64,000 bases of DNA, taken from an uncultured Oscillospiraceae bacterium (GTDB lineage: Bacteria; Bacillota; Clostridia; Oscillospirales; Acutalibacteraceae). The stretch spans positions 1 to 64,000 of the forward strand of contig UQDO01000004.1 of the NCBI GenBank assembly GCA_900539855.1. The letters are read 5' to 3'. The translations under genes and the position numbers were made by a program. This document shows, piece by piece, positions 1-7,828 of the stretch (position 1 is its first letter; each line of letters starts with the position of its first letter). The notes beneath the pieces are model-generated. The model did not search any database. It was not told the DNA's origin and saw only the letters and a program-made list of their open reading frames with translations.

Positions 1-2
1 TG

Positions 3-506
3 CACATTTATGACAATCATTGCGGCGTGCTGACAAACAATCCGCCGTTTCCTACGCAGTTGTTTTCGCTCAACAATTATATGAATCTTTCTCCGAAATC
101 GCCGAAGAACAACTTTGCGCCCGAACTTGATTTGAAAGCATACAGCAGGGGAATGGGTGCGCAGGGACTTCCCGGAGACCTTTCGTCGCAGTCCCGCTTT
201 GTCCGCGCCGCGTTTGTGCTTGCAAATTCAAAGTCGGGCAAGGGCGAGGAAGAAAGCGTTCGGCAGTTCTTTCACATTCTCGGTTCGGTGGAACAACAGC
301 GCGGCTGCTGCGAAGTTGCGGACGGCGAATACGAAATAACCATATATTCCTGTTGCTTCAATGCCGACAATGGTATTTATTATTACACGACTTACGAAAA
401 CGGCGCGATAACCGCAGTTGATATGCACGCCGAAGACCTTGACGGAAAAACAGTCATCTCTTATCCGATGAGAAACGAAACACTTATAACGTTTGAAAAC
501 AAGTAA
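3..506 (+). CDS. Choloylglycine hydrolase / bile salt hydrolase family protein, 5'-truncated by window edge
   Basis: C-terminal half of a linear-amide C-N hydrolase of the Ntn choloylglycine hydrolase family, which includes bile salt hydrolases and penicillin V acylases. The reading frame is open from base 3, so the gene starts left of the window and the N-terminal nucleophile Cys cannot be seen. Visible family signatures are YDNHCGVLTNNPPF, holding the Asn equivalent to the catalytic Asn175 of bile salt hydrolases, and SSQSRFVRAAF, holding the equivalent of Arg228. The family normally works in the cytoplasm and releases the amino acid from conjugated bile acids. Whether this copy prefers bile salts or other amides cannot be judged from the C-terminal part. 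Confidence 0.88.
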   Translation, partial: HIYDNHCGVLTNNPPFPTQLFSLNNYMNLSPKSPKNNFAPELDLKAYSRGMGAQGLPGDLSSQSRFVRAAFVLANSKSGKGEEESVRQFFHILGSVEQQRGCCEVADGEYEITIYSCCFNADNGIYYYTTYENGAITAVDMHAEDLDGKTVISYPMRNETLITFENK

Positions 507-548
507 ACTCGAAACTTTGTGCATTTTGTTCGTATATTCAGAAAAATC

Positions 549-570
549 CCCCGCCGCGAAAGCGGCGGGG
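549..570 (-). terminator. Rho-independent terminator of the aconitase X operon
   Basis: Perfect 9-bp GC stem (CCCCGCCGC / GCGGCGGGG) closed by a GAAA tetraloop. On the minus strand it is followed by a T-rich run. It lies between the convergent choloylglycine hydrolase and aconitase X genes and probably serves both. Confidence 0.85.
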
Positions 571-591
571 TAAATGTATGTTTTGCCTTTA

Positions 592-1038
592 TCAGTCTAC
601 ATCAACGGTTCCGTCTTTATGAATGGTTATTTTCATACCGTCCTTGACATAGTCAAGAAATTCCTCGCCCAACTTGTCAATAACCGGCATGTTTCCGCCC
701 TCCAGCCACACATCGGAGAGAATAGCTCCGGCAGCGGCAAGCGAATCGATGGGTTCGGAAAAAAGCATACACGCCGGGTTGCGCCCCATAGAACAGGCGC
801 AGTACAGCACAAGACCGCCTGTAGTCGAGCCGATGGTACGCGGCAGGCACAGAGCTTTGCCCAGCATCTGTTTTCCGTATAGGTCGGGGTTGTTCTGGTC
901 ACCACAGGTAGCCTTTTTGTCGCCGAATTGCAGCGCTTTCTGGAAGGATGCAAGCGTGTTCAGTCCGCCGTGGGAAACCAGTGCTTCTGCAGTCACATGT
1001 CCTGCTGCAACAACTCTGCCTTGAAAAGTCTTTTTCAT
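592..1038 (-). CDS. Aconitase X small (swivel) subunit, DUF126-type
   Basis: 148 aa. Recognised as the separate swivel domain of the aconitase X (AcnX) superfamily: N-terminal KTFQGRVVAAG, then LVSHGGLN, and the conserved GKALCLPRTIGSTTGG segment that contributes the active-site Ser/Gly loop. AcnX enzymes are Fe-S dehydratases. Characterised bacterial members act on cis-3-hydroxy-L-proline and archaeal ones on mevalonate 5-phosphate. Here the enzyme is split, and the start codon overlaps the stop of the catalytic-subunit gene by 4 nt (ATGA), implying translational coupling and a two-subunit complex. The substrate is not deducible from sequence. Confidence 0.85.
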   Translation of the reverse strand: MKKTFQGRVVAAGHVTAEALVSHGGLNTLASFQKALQFGDKKATCGDQNNPDLYGKQMLGKALCLPRTIGSTTGGLVLYCACSMGRNPACMLFSEPIDSLAAAGAILSDVWLEGGNMPVIDKLGEEFLDYVKDGMKITIHKDGTVDVD

Positions 1039-2327
1039 GCCTTGCTTCCTCCTTTTGTGATCTGCTCAAGGATCTCGTCGTCGGTGTAATAGCGCGCGCT
1101 CGTATAGGTACGCAGTTTATTGCTGGAGGTGATCACCGGCATGCTGGTGCTGAGCGGATTATTCATATACATCAGCGGACAGATATAACTGGTAATAACA
1201 CCTGTTTTTTCGAGGCGTGCGGCATATGGCGTACTCTGAAATTTTTTCAGTACGGCGGGGGCAGCGGTAAAGACGGTGGGAATGACCACGCGGCTGTTCC
1301 CGGCAGCTTTCAGGCCTTCCTCTACGCGCTGCGTCCAGGAAATCAACTGCTCCAGGCTCATATGCGGACAACCCATGAAACAGAGCTTTGGTTTGGCATC
1401 CTTCTTATTCCAGATTACAGGGTAGCTGTCATAGACACGCTGAAGCTCAGCATCATCGATCACATAAATTTTAGCATCATTCTGTACAAGTGTCTGTCCG
1501 TATTTCACTGCCTCCGGCGTGATGTTTTCCACATGGTACAGTCCAACGGCACCGTTTGAAGCAGTCGCCGCACCGAAATCCTTTAAATAGGTCTTGGCGG
1601 CATCGTTAAGCTCTCCACCCAACCACCGGTCAAGGCCGCGGATAAACGGCACATCCTCCATGACCTTCATTCCGATCGCAGAACCAAGCAGCTGTGCCTC
1701 CGGCTTCTTCGTTGTACGGACTTCGACAATCCAGCTGGCGCGCCGTCCTTCATCCTTCAAGAGACCAAAGGAGGGGACATAACCGACGATAGAACCCATC
1801 AGGTCAATAATGCCGGAATTGCGGTTGCAGCGTGCGCCAAGCACGGAGTTCGCATAAACTACCGCCGACGATTCCGACCATGAAAGAACTTCCCCGAAGC
1901 CGGGGGTGTTGCCGACTTCATCCATATAGCAGGTGCAGGTGAAGGCATCCGGATCCATAAGTCCGAGTTTGCCAAGCTGCTTTTCATAGTAGTCCTGCCG
2001 CGTATACATGAAATGATTGAACACAAAGTTCTGCAAAAAACTGCTTGGAACCTTCGGATCCAGCGGTCGTGGGTCGGCAGAAAACTTCTGCGCGGAAACC
2101 GCACCGGCATCAAGCAGCTGTTCCATCAGGTGGTAAACCGGACCAAGGGCTTTGAGACCGAATGAGGTAACCAGATGGTTATACTTGCTGGTTACAGGCA
2201 CCATTTCATCCGCACCGAACAGTTCACCGTAACGGATGAGTGTTTGCATGACCTTCGCCATGGTTTCGCCCCGGGAGCCGTTCAGGATCTCCTGCTGCTG
2301 TGGTGTGAGTTTCATTTTATATTCCAT
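1035..2327 (-). CDS. Aconitase X catalytic subunit, DUF521-type
   Basis: 430 aa, the usual size for the AcnX large domain. The N terminus LTPQQQEILNGSRGETMAKVMQ is typical of the family. Cysteines expected to hold the Fe-S cluster lie in FTCTCYMDEVG, GARCNRNSGI and CFMGCPHMS. Predicted cytoplasmic dehydratase working with the downstream swivel subunit. The upstream neighbour, 17 nt away in the same operon, is an Old-Yellow-Enzyme-like reductase, so dehydration of a hydroxy-acid followed by reduction of the resulting double bond is a plausible two-step route (inference). cis-3-hydroxyproline dehydratase is the nearest known bacterial activity, but no proline-pathway gene is adjacent. Confidence 0.85.
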   Translation of the reverse strand: MEYKMKLTPQQQEILNGSRGETMAKVMQTLIRYGELFGADEMVPVTSKYNHLVTSFGLKALGPVYHLMEQLLDAGAVSAQKFSADPRPLDPKVPSSFLQNFVFNHFMYTRQDYYEKQLGKLGLMDPDAFTCTCYMDEVGNTPGFGEVLSWSESSAVVYANSVLGARCNRNSGIIDLMGSIVGYVPSFGLLKDEGRRASWIVEVRTTKKPEAQLLGSAIGMKVMEDVPFIRGLDRWLGGELNDAAKTYLKDFGAATASNGAVGLYHVENITPEAVKYGQTLVQNDAKIYVIDDAELQRVYDSYPVIWNKKDAKPKLCFMGCPHMSLEQLISWTQRVEEGLKAAGNSRVVIPTVFTAAPAVLKKFQSTPYAARLEKTGVITSYICPLMYMNNPLSTSMPVITSSNKLRTYTSARYYTDDEILEQITKGGSKA

Positions 2328-2344
2328 TGCTGCCCATTCCTTTC

Positions 2345-4396
2345 TTAAATCTTCATTGCTGCTTCATAGGCATTCCAGACAACACTGCGCAGATTTCCGA
2401 CCTGGCGGCAGTCTCCGACAAGACGAGCCTTCCCAGCCTCCGGTAACGGGGCAGGGAGGTAGCCTGCGCAGGAAATCACGCTGTCGCATGGGATTTCAAG
2501 CTCTTTCCCGTCCTTTTCGGTGCAGAGAATGCTGCCGTCGCGCACCTCTTTCAGTGTCGTTTCCAGATAAACCGGCACCTTGTGCAGCGTGAACCACTCA
2601 CGCAGATAGGAAGAGTTTGCAAGACATACGCCCTTTTGACTGACCAGATCATCCTTCATTTCAATGATGACGGGCTTTTTGCCCTGTAGGGCAAGTTCGT
2701 AGGCGATTTCCGAGCCGGTCAAACCGCCGCCGATGATGGCAACAGTTTCTCCTGTCGGAGCGCCGCGGAGGTATTCACACGCCTCGATCATCTTTTCGTA
2801 ACCGGGAACACGACGCAGAATGCGCGGCGTTGCACCGGTGGCAACAATGACGGGACAGCCACAGAATGTCGAAACATCCTTTACTTCATCGTTCAGATGC
2901 ACTTCTATTCCCAGTTCAGTCATCTGCCGACGGTACCAGGCAAGCAAATCACGCAGCTTGCCCTTATAGGATTCGGCACTGGCTGCGATAAATGCACCGC
3001 CGAGTTCGCCGGTTTTTTCATGAATGACCGGATGATGCCCACGCAGCTTGAGCACACGGGCTGCTTCCATGCCGCCGATACCGCCGCCGATTATATGTAC
3101 CGTCTTGGGAGAGGCAGTTTTGCGGATATAATGCTTGTTCCACTGCATGGTTTCAGCATTGACGGCACAGCGGGCAAGGTGCAGGCTGTCCGAAAGATCC
3201 TGATCGTTCGGAACACCTTTGTAGTGACACATATTGAAGCAGCCGTTATGGCAGAGAATGCATGGACGGATATCGTCTTCTCTGCCTTCCTCCAATTTTA
3301 CGATCCACTGCTGATCGGCGAGGAAGGGACGGGCAAAACCGGCGCCGTCAAGTCTACCTGCCGCGATGGACTCCGCTGCCGTGCGCGGATCCAACCGTCC
3401 GGCGCAAATTACAGGAATATCTACGAACTTTTTAATATGTTCAACATCGGCGAGGTTGCAGTTTTCCGGCATATAAATCGGCGGATGTGCCCAGTACCAT
3501 GCATCATAGGTGCCGTTGTCGCAGTTCAGGCAGTCATAGCCTGCATCCTGAAGATATTTTGCGGCACGTTCGGACTCCGCCATATCACGGCCGACCTCAA
3601 TATAGTCCTCCCCGGGCAGGGCACCCTGACGGAAGCCTTTGGTCTTGGAAAGCACACTGTAACGCAGAGAAACGGGAAAATCCTTGCCGCAGGCCTTTTT
3701 GATCGCCTGCACGATCTCTACCGCGAAACGATAACGGTTTTCAAACGAACCGCCGTATTCGTCCGTGCGCTTATTTACATACAGCAGCGTAAACTGGTCA
3801 AGAAGATACCCTTCGTGCACAGCATGCACCTCAACGCCGTCCACGCCTGCATCCTTTAAGAGCTTAGCACTTTTTGCGAATGCATCGACAAAGCGGTGAA
3901 TTTCCTCCACCGTCATTTCCCGGGAGGGCACCTTGTCTGACCAGCGGTTCGGGGAAGGGCTGGCTGTTGCGGTGATCTTATCGAGATCCATAAAAGGCTT
4001 GCTGACAACGCGCAGGATTTTGTTGGTGTAGAGGTCCTCCATCATCTTGCTGATGGTAAATGAACGACCAAAACCAGCTGTCAGCTGCACAAAGAGCTTT
4101 GCGCCGGTCTTGTGAAATTCCGGCATCCATTTTTTTAAATCAGCGAACATTTTTCTGTTTTTGTGCAGCCACTGACCGAACATGGGGTTGTAGACCGGCT
4201 GACAGCCAGGCATAACCAGACCTGCGTCGTTTTTAGCAACTTCCAGAATAAAACGCGCGCCATCCTTGTCAAAATGGTTCTTTTCCATCCAGCCGAACAA
4301 ATCAGTTCCGCCCATACTGGTCAGAACAAAACGGTTTTTGATTTCACAATTTCCGATTTTCCATGGAGTAAACAGTGGGGATAGACTTTGATCCAT
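2345..4396 (-). CDS. Old Yellow Enzyme-type NADH:flavin oxidoreductase with Fe-S centre and FAD/NAD(P) domain (2,4-dienoyl-CoA reductase/BaiCD-like)
   Basis: 683 aa. Residues 1-370 form the FMN TIM barrel (HAVHEGYLLDQF and NKRTDEYGGSFENR are the OYE signatures). Cysteines 379, 382, 386 and 410 are placed like the 4Fe-4S ligands of 2,4-dienoyl-CoA reductase, although the last spacing is longer than usual. Residues from about 431 carry two Rossmann glycine motifs (IIGGGIGGMEAAR and IIGGGLTGSEIAYE) for FAD and NAD(P). Members reduce C=C bonds of enoyl-CoAs, bile acids or enoates. First gene of the operon, with SD AAGGAGGTCGATC before ATG. The neighbouring aconitase X suggests the true substrate is a dehydration product (inference). 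An antisense 320-codon open frame inside this gene is a shadow. Confidence 0.9.
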   Translation of the reverse strand: MDQSLSPLFTPWKIGNCEIKNRFVLTSMGGTDLFGWMEKNHFDKDGARFILEVAKNDAGLVMPGCQPVYNPMFGQWLHKNRKMFADLKKWMPEFHKTGAKLFVQLTAGFGRSFTISKMMEDLYTNKILRVVSKPFMDLDKITATASPSPNRWSDKVPSREMTVEEIHRFVDAFAKSAKLLKDAGVDGVEVHAVHEGYLLDQFTLLYVNKRTDEYGGSFENRYRFAVEIVQAIKKACGKDFPVSLRYSVLSKTKGFRQGALPGEDYIEVGRDMAESERAAKYLQDAGYDCLNCDNGTYDAWYWAHPPIYMPENCNLADVEHIKKFVDIPVICAGRLDPRTAAESIAAGRLDGAGFARPFLADQQWIVKLEEGREDDIRPCILCHNGCFNMCHYKGVPNDQDLSDSLHLARCAVNAETMQWNKHYIRKTASPKTVHIIGGGIGGMEAARVLKLRGHHPVIHEKTGELGGAFIAASAESYKGKLRDLLAWYRRQMTELGIEVHLNDEVKDVSTFCGCPVIVATGATPRILRRVPGYEKMIEACEYLRGAPTGETVAIIGGGLTGSEIAYELALQGKKPVIIEMKDDLVSQKGVCLANSSYLREWFTLHKVPVYLETTLKEVRDGSILCTEKDGKELEIPCDSVISCAGYLPAPLPEAGKARLVGDCRQVGNLRSVVWNAYEAAMKI

Positions 4397-4427
4397 TGTG
4401 ATCGACCTCCTTTATTTTTATAAAAAT

Positions 4428-4456
4428 ATTTTAACATGGGCGGTGTTAAAAGACAA
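4428..4456 (-). promoter_or_regulatory. Sigma-A-type promoter of the OYE-aconitase X operon
   Basis: On the minus strand TTGTCT, 17 nt, TAAAAT, located 32 bp upstream of the oxidoreductase start. It is divergent from the plus-strand promoter at 4571-4599. Confidence 0.6.
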
Positions 4457-4570
4457 GACCCAAAAGGCAGATTCCAAAAATGGCTCAAGCGTTTTTGCGG
4501 TCGCCGCGCCTTTCAATTCGGCACAGATAATTTACCGCATTTCGACAGTACATGATTGTTTCAAAAATTG

Positions 4571-4599
4571 TTGAATTATGTCGTATAATGTGGTATACT
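4571..4599 (+). promoter_or_regulatory. Sigma-A-type promoter of the glycosidase-PAP2 operon
   Basis: TTGAAT, 17 nt, TATACT, 28 bp before the glycosidase ATG. A second TATAAT at 4584-4589 lacks a fitting -35. Confidence 0.65.
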
Positions 4600-4627
4600 A
4601 AAATATAATTTTTTGGAGATGAGTATA

Positions 4628-5872
4628 ATGGATCGTGATGAGCTTATATATTCTTATGTAAAGGATAATTATTATAAAATACTCCGTGAACCGGGCGGCA
4701 AGCTAAACCATCCGTTTATAGTTCCGGGTGCCGTTTATGCAAAGACGCTTTGGGATTGGGATTCCTGGCTGACCGATGTTGCAATAACCCAGGTCGCAAA
4801 AAACGAGGGGAGACTTGAGGAATTTTTCCCTTACCAGAAAGGATGTATCGAAAATCTGGTTGAACACGCCGATCCCGAAAGCGGCAAAATGCATATAATG
4901 CTGAGCAGCGAGGGCGGTTCGATACCGTCAGCCTCAACTGCCGGTATTGTCACGAACTGCTGCAAGCCTGTCGTCGCTCAGCACGCGCTTTTTATAGCCA
5001 ACACGCACAATGAATACGAGTGGTTAAGACCGCTTTACAACGCTTTTGAAAGACACATAGCTTATTATGACGGCAACTGCAGGCATGAAAGTGGACTGTA
5101 CTATTTCATAAATGACGCGGCTATCGGTGTCGATAACGATCCGTGTACGTTTTACCGTCCCCGTTGCAGCTCGGCATCTATTTATCTCAACTGCCTTATG
5201 TATAAGGAGCTTCTTGCTATGGCAGAAATTTCATCAAAGCTTGGCTTTGATGATAAGAATAAAAAGTATTCAGACGCAGCAGCCGGTCTTAAAAGTGCCG
5301 TAAATAAGCACTGCTACGATGAGCGCAACGGATTTTATTACAGTGTTGACATTGATCTTCTGCCGGTTGATCCAAACCAGGGACTTCATAAAGGCTGCCC
5401 GAGAAACTGGAGCACACTTATACGCCGCATAGACGTGTGGTCGGGCTTTCTTGCAATGTGGGCAGGAATTGCGGATAGGGAACAGGCAAAGCGCATGGTA
5501 GAGGAAAACTATCTTTGCGAGCGCACCTTCAACGCGCCGTATGGCGTGCGCACTCTGTCTAAATGCGAGAAGATGTATCAGATTGTAAAAAGCGGCAATC
5601 CGTCCTGCTGGCTGGGACCGATTTGGGGCGTCGCTAACTATATGACCTATCGCGGACTGCTTAAATACGGTTACAGCGAGCTTGCCGATGAGCTTGCCGA
5701 AAAGACGCTAAAGCTGTTTGGTGATGACATTGCCGAGTGTGGGGAAATGCATGAATACTATGATCCCGAGACCGGTCGCGGTGTCAACAACCAGGGCTTC
5801 CAGAGCTGGAACCTGCTGTGTGTAAACATCATTGCAAGAAAGAAGACCGGTACAGCGGTCGAGGAGTTCTGA
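4628..5872 (+). CDS. GH63/trehalase-like (alpha/alpha)6-barrel glycoside hydrolase, MGH1-type
   Basis: 414 aa. The start was set at ATG 4628 because GGAG at 4615-4618 sits 9 nt upstream; the frame is also open to a TTG at 4613. Family features: LWDWDSWLTD near residue 45, a central acidic barrel region, RRIDVWSGFLAMWAG, CWLGPIWGVANYMTYRGL and a C-terminal GFQSWN segment, the pattern of GH63/GH37/mannosylglycerate-hydrolase-like enzymes. There is no signal peptide, so it is cytoplasmic and probably cleaves an imported glucoside, mannoside or compatible solute. It is followed 30 nt later by a PAP2 membrane phosphatase. The exact substrate is unknown. Confidence 0.75.
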   Translation: MDRDELIYSYVKDNYYKILREPGGKLNHPFIVPGAVYAKTLWDWDSWLTDVAITQVAKNEGRLEEFFPYQKGCIENLVEHADPESGKMHIMLSSEGGSIPSASTAGIVTNCCKPVVAQHALFIANTHNEYEWLRPLYNAFERHIAYYDGNCRHESGLYYFINDAAIGVDNDPCTFYRPRCSSASIYLNCLMYKELLAMAEISSKLGFDDKNKKYSDAAAGLKSAVNKHCYDERNGFYYSVDIDLLPVDPNQGLHKGCPRNWSTLIRRIDVWSGFLAMWAGIADREQAKRMVEENYLCERTFNAPYGVRTLSKCEKMYQIVKSGNPSCWLGPIWGVANYMTYRGLLKYGYSELADELAEKTLKLFGDDIAECGEMHEYYDPETGRGVNNQGFQSWNLLCVNIIARKKTGTAVEEF

Positions 5873-5902
5873 TAGCATATTATTCTATAAGGAGGGCTTC
5901 AG

Positions 5903-6556
5903 TTGAAAAGCGCCTTTAAGGATCTTATCAAAAACAACAAACAGGTTTTCTTGCTTTTGTTGTTTGCCGTTCTGACGCTGGGGTATTTTATATCCGACCT
6001 TTTCGGACTTGATTATCACACTGTACATATACCCCTTGATGACAAGGTCCCTTATCTGCCGGTGTTTATAATACCTTATATTCTTTGGTATGCATATATA
6101 CCCCTGCCGATGATCATTGCCTGCTTTAAGGACAAAGATAGATTTTACCGTCAGGCATGGACAGTGTTTACGGGTGCTCTTATGTGCACTGTGTTTTTCT
6201 ATATATTTCCTACAAAAATTGATTTCAGACCTGTGCCCCAGGGTAACAGTCCTGTCTCTTGGCTTTGTCGTATAATCTATTCGAACGATACACCGACGAA
6301 TGTTTTTCCGAGTCTGCATTGCTATCAGGCTACGGCAATACATTTGTCAACGTTTGACGTAAAGCTTATAAAAGAGCACCCGTGGCTGTTTTTGCTTTCA
6401 ACATTCATGATGATCGTCATCTGTTTGTCTACAATATTTGTTAAGCAGCATTCGGTTGCCGATCTGATAGCCGGATGCCTGTTTGGTGTGCTCGTCAGTA
6501 CGGTTGTAAATATCTGTTTTGAAAAGCATAAGAAGAAAATACATGTAAATTCGTAA
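5903..6556 (+). CDS. PAP2 superfamily membrane phosphatase
   Basis: 217 aa with a TTG start 7 nt after a strong GGAGG (5891-5895). Five to six hydrophobic segments span the protein. Catalytic motifs are FPSLHC (C2 motif with the His) and KQHSVADLIAG (C3 motif with the nucleophile His and its Asp partner). The C1 motif is weak, as in the inositolphosphotransferase/PAP2_C-like branch. Probably hydrolyses or transfers a lipid phosphate at the membrane (phosphatidate, undecaprenyl or inositol-phospholipid type). Co-transcribed with the upstream glycosidase and closed by a strong terminator. Confidence 0.85.
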   Translation: MKSAFKDLIKNNKQVFLLLLFAVLTLGYFISDLFGLDYHTVHIPLDDKVPYLPVFIIPYILWYAYIPLPMIIACFKDKDRFYRQAWTVFTGALMCTVFFYIFPTKIDFRPVPQGNSPVSWLCRIIYSNDTPTNVFPSLHCYQATAIHLSTFDVKLIKEHPWLFLLSTFMMIVICLSTIFVKQHSVADLIAGCLFGVLVSTVVNICFEKHKKKIHVNS

Positions 6557-6572
6557 TGTACTTACGGTATTA

Positions 6573-6600
6573 AAAAAGCGACAGAGGCCTGTCGCTTTTT
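6573..6600 (+). terminator. Rho-independent terminator after the PAP2 gene
   Basis: 12-bp perfect stem AAAAAGCGACAG / CTGTCGCTTTTT with loop AGGC and trailing T-run. Confidence 0.9.
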
Positions 6601-6617
6601 CTTTAAAAGTATGATGT

Positions 6618-6742
6618 GATAAATTTTAGTTTATCTGCGTAATGAAATGTTGACAGACGTAGGGGAACGACCAATGTGTCGTTCCCCTACAAAAATTCAA
6701 TTAGCCATTTGTTTTTTGTACACCTATAAACTAAAATTTATC
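6618..6742. repeat. MITE-like nested inverted repeat
   Basis: A perfect 17-bp terminal inverted repeat, GATAAATTTTAGTTTAT at 6618-6634 and its complement at 6726-6742, encloses a perfect 13-bp hairpin (GTAGGGGAACGAC at 6659-6671, loop CAATGT, complement at 6678-6690). No coding frame is present. The layout fits a small non-autonomous mobile repeat or a REP-type sequence. The TIR core AATTTTAGTTTAT recurs at 39124-39196. Confidence 0.6.
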
Positions 6743-6757
6743 TCAGGTCAGTATTGT

Positions 6758-7111
6758 TTAACCGTGCGGATTTTTGTATTCATGCTTCTCGTAATAACCG
6801 ATGAATTTACCGTTTTCGTCGCGCAATGCAACCATAAAAACATCGCGGTTGTCCTTCTTGTTATGGTAGGTGAAAAATACATCTTCAATGCTATTTGCTT
6901 TGAAGCCTTCAGTAATATCTATTATCATTTTCTGTGAGTTTTCGTTGTGGCAGTCGAGAATGCTTCTGCCAACAAGATTTTCACCTCCGCGTTTTTTGTA
7001 ACGCGCGACCGCGGCAGGGTTCATGTATATGATAGTGTGCCCGGCATCGCATATGACTATCGGGGCTGTGTCCTGATCAATTATCGATTTGAAATAAACA
7101 TTTAGTTCCAT
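6758..7111 (-). CDS. Single-domain PAS protein
   Basis: 117 aa, one PAS fold only: N-terminal helix MELNVYFKSIIDQD, PIVICDAGHTIIYMNPAA (the PAS core strand with the Asn), NLVGRSILDCHNE, and the terminal strands VFMVALRDENGKFIGYYE. There is no kinase, HTH or cyclase output domain and no membrane segment, so it is a free-standing sensor or ligand-binding module. SD TTGGAGG precedes ATG by about 6 nt. Monocistronic, with promoter TTGATT-17-TAGAAT at 7171-7199. Ligand and partner unknown. Confidence 0.8.
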   Translation of the reverse strand: MELNVYFKSIIDQDTAPIVICDAGHTIIYMNPAAVARYKKRGGENLVGRSILDCHNENSQKMIIDITEGFKANSIEDVFFTYHNKKDNRDVFMVALRDENGKFIGYYEKHEYKNPHG

Positions 7112-7170
7112 GAGTTGCCTCCAAGGATCGCAAATTCAGTGTTGACTGCTCATCCATCATTCCAAACCAT

Positions 7171-7199
7171 ATTCTATCATTTGTATTCATAATAATCAA
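7171..7199 (-). promoter_or_regulatory. Sigma-A-type promoter of the PAS gene
   Basis: Minus strand TTGATT, 17 nt, TAGAAT, about 60 bp upstream of the ATG. Confidence 0.55.
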
Positions 7200-7265
7200 T
7201 ACAAATAGCAAGCATATTTAATATTTGATGAACCCAAATGTTTCATATGCATAGGCTAATTTACA

Positions 7266-7298
7266 AAAAAGCACTTAGCATTAAGCCAAGTGCTTTTT
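7266..7298. terminator. Bidirectional stem-loop terminator in gene-free region
   Basis: 11-bp stem AAAAAGCACTT / AAGTGCTTTTT with an 11-nt loop and T-runs on both strands. No intact gene abuts it now. Confidence 0.6.
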
Positions 7299-7422
7299 AT
7301 CTGGTGGAACGCGACGCGCGGCATACGTGCTTGCTGCGGTTGTGCTTCTTGATATGCGCAGCAACATAAATTCCGTGATGTATTCGCCGCAAACAGTGTA
7401 ATTTTTGAAACGGTTCTTTCCG

Positions 7423-7447
7423 GGGCAGAGAAATCTGCCCTTTTTTT
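7423..7447 (+). terminator. Plus-strand stem-loop terminator of a lost gene
   Basis: GGGCAGA / TCTGCCC with a GAAA loop followed by seven T. There is no recognisable plus-strand gene upstream, so it is probably a remnant. Confidence 0.6.
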
Positions 7448-7448
7448 G

Positions 7449-7790
7449 CACACGATAATTATGAATAAACCGTTAAACCGCAAACAAAACACATAAATGG
7501 TATTGACAAAACAGGGGGCACAATGTTGCAAAGACTTATTCGACTGCGTAAAACCACTTCTTCGGAACGCGGCGCGACATAAAGCCCCGCCCTGCCGCGG
7601 GGATAAACAGAGAGCGTAAAAAACGAAAACTCCGGAACAACATTTGTTTTATCTCACAATCCGTTTCAAACCCGTAGGGCAGCGGCTTGCTGCTGCCGCA
7701 AGCGGAGAAAGATTGAGTGTCTGCGGGGGTATAATGTTGCAAAAACATTGAACCGAAAAACGCTGTTTTACACTACTGCGATAGACAAAT
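7449..7790. other. Gene-free, apparently degenerate region with a 22-bp direct repeat
   Basis: No convincing gene; the short minus-strand frames here lack domains and good SD sites. An imperfect direct repeat (19 of 22 matching, core AATGTTGCAAA) occurs at 7514-7535 and 7725-7746, 211 bp apart. A REP-like hairpin (GGCAGC...GCTGCC) lies near 7677-7698. The region looks like decayed DNA between two transcription units. Confidence 0.5.
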
Positions 7791-7819
7791 AAAAACGGGC
7801 GAATGCGTCGCCCGTTTTT
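7791..7819 (-). terminator. Rho-independent terminator of the MFS-LacI-GH39 operon
   Basis: 12-bp perfect stem AAAAACGGGCGA / TCGCCCGTTTTT with a 5-nt loop; T-run on the minus strand. Confidence 0.9.
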
Positions 7820-7828
7820 TACATCAGG

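Noticed and set aside
948..1559. 203-codon plus-strand open frame
   Set aside because: Antisense to both aconitase X subunit genes with no family signature.
2897..3859. 320-codon plus-strand open frame
   Set aside because: Entirely antisense to the well-supported OYE gene, no SD, no domain; a codon-bias shadow.
7256..7748. Two short minus-strand frames (91 and 70 codons)
   Set aside because: Cross terminators and repeats, no SD, composition unlike protein.
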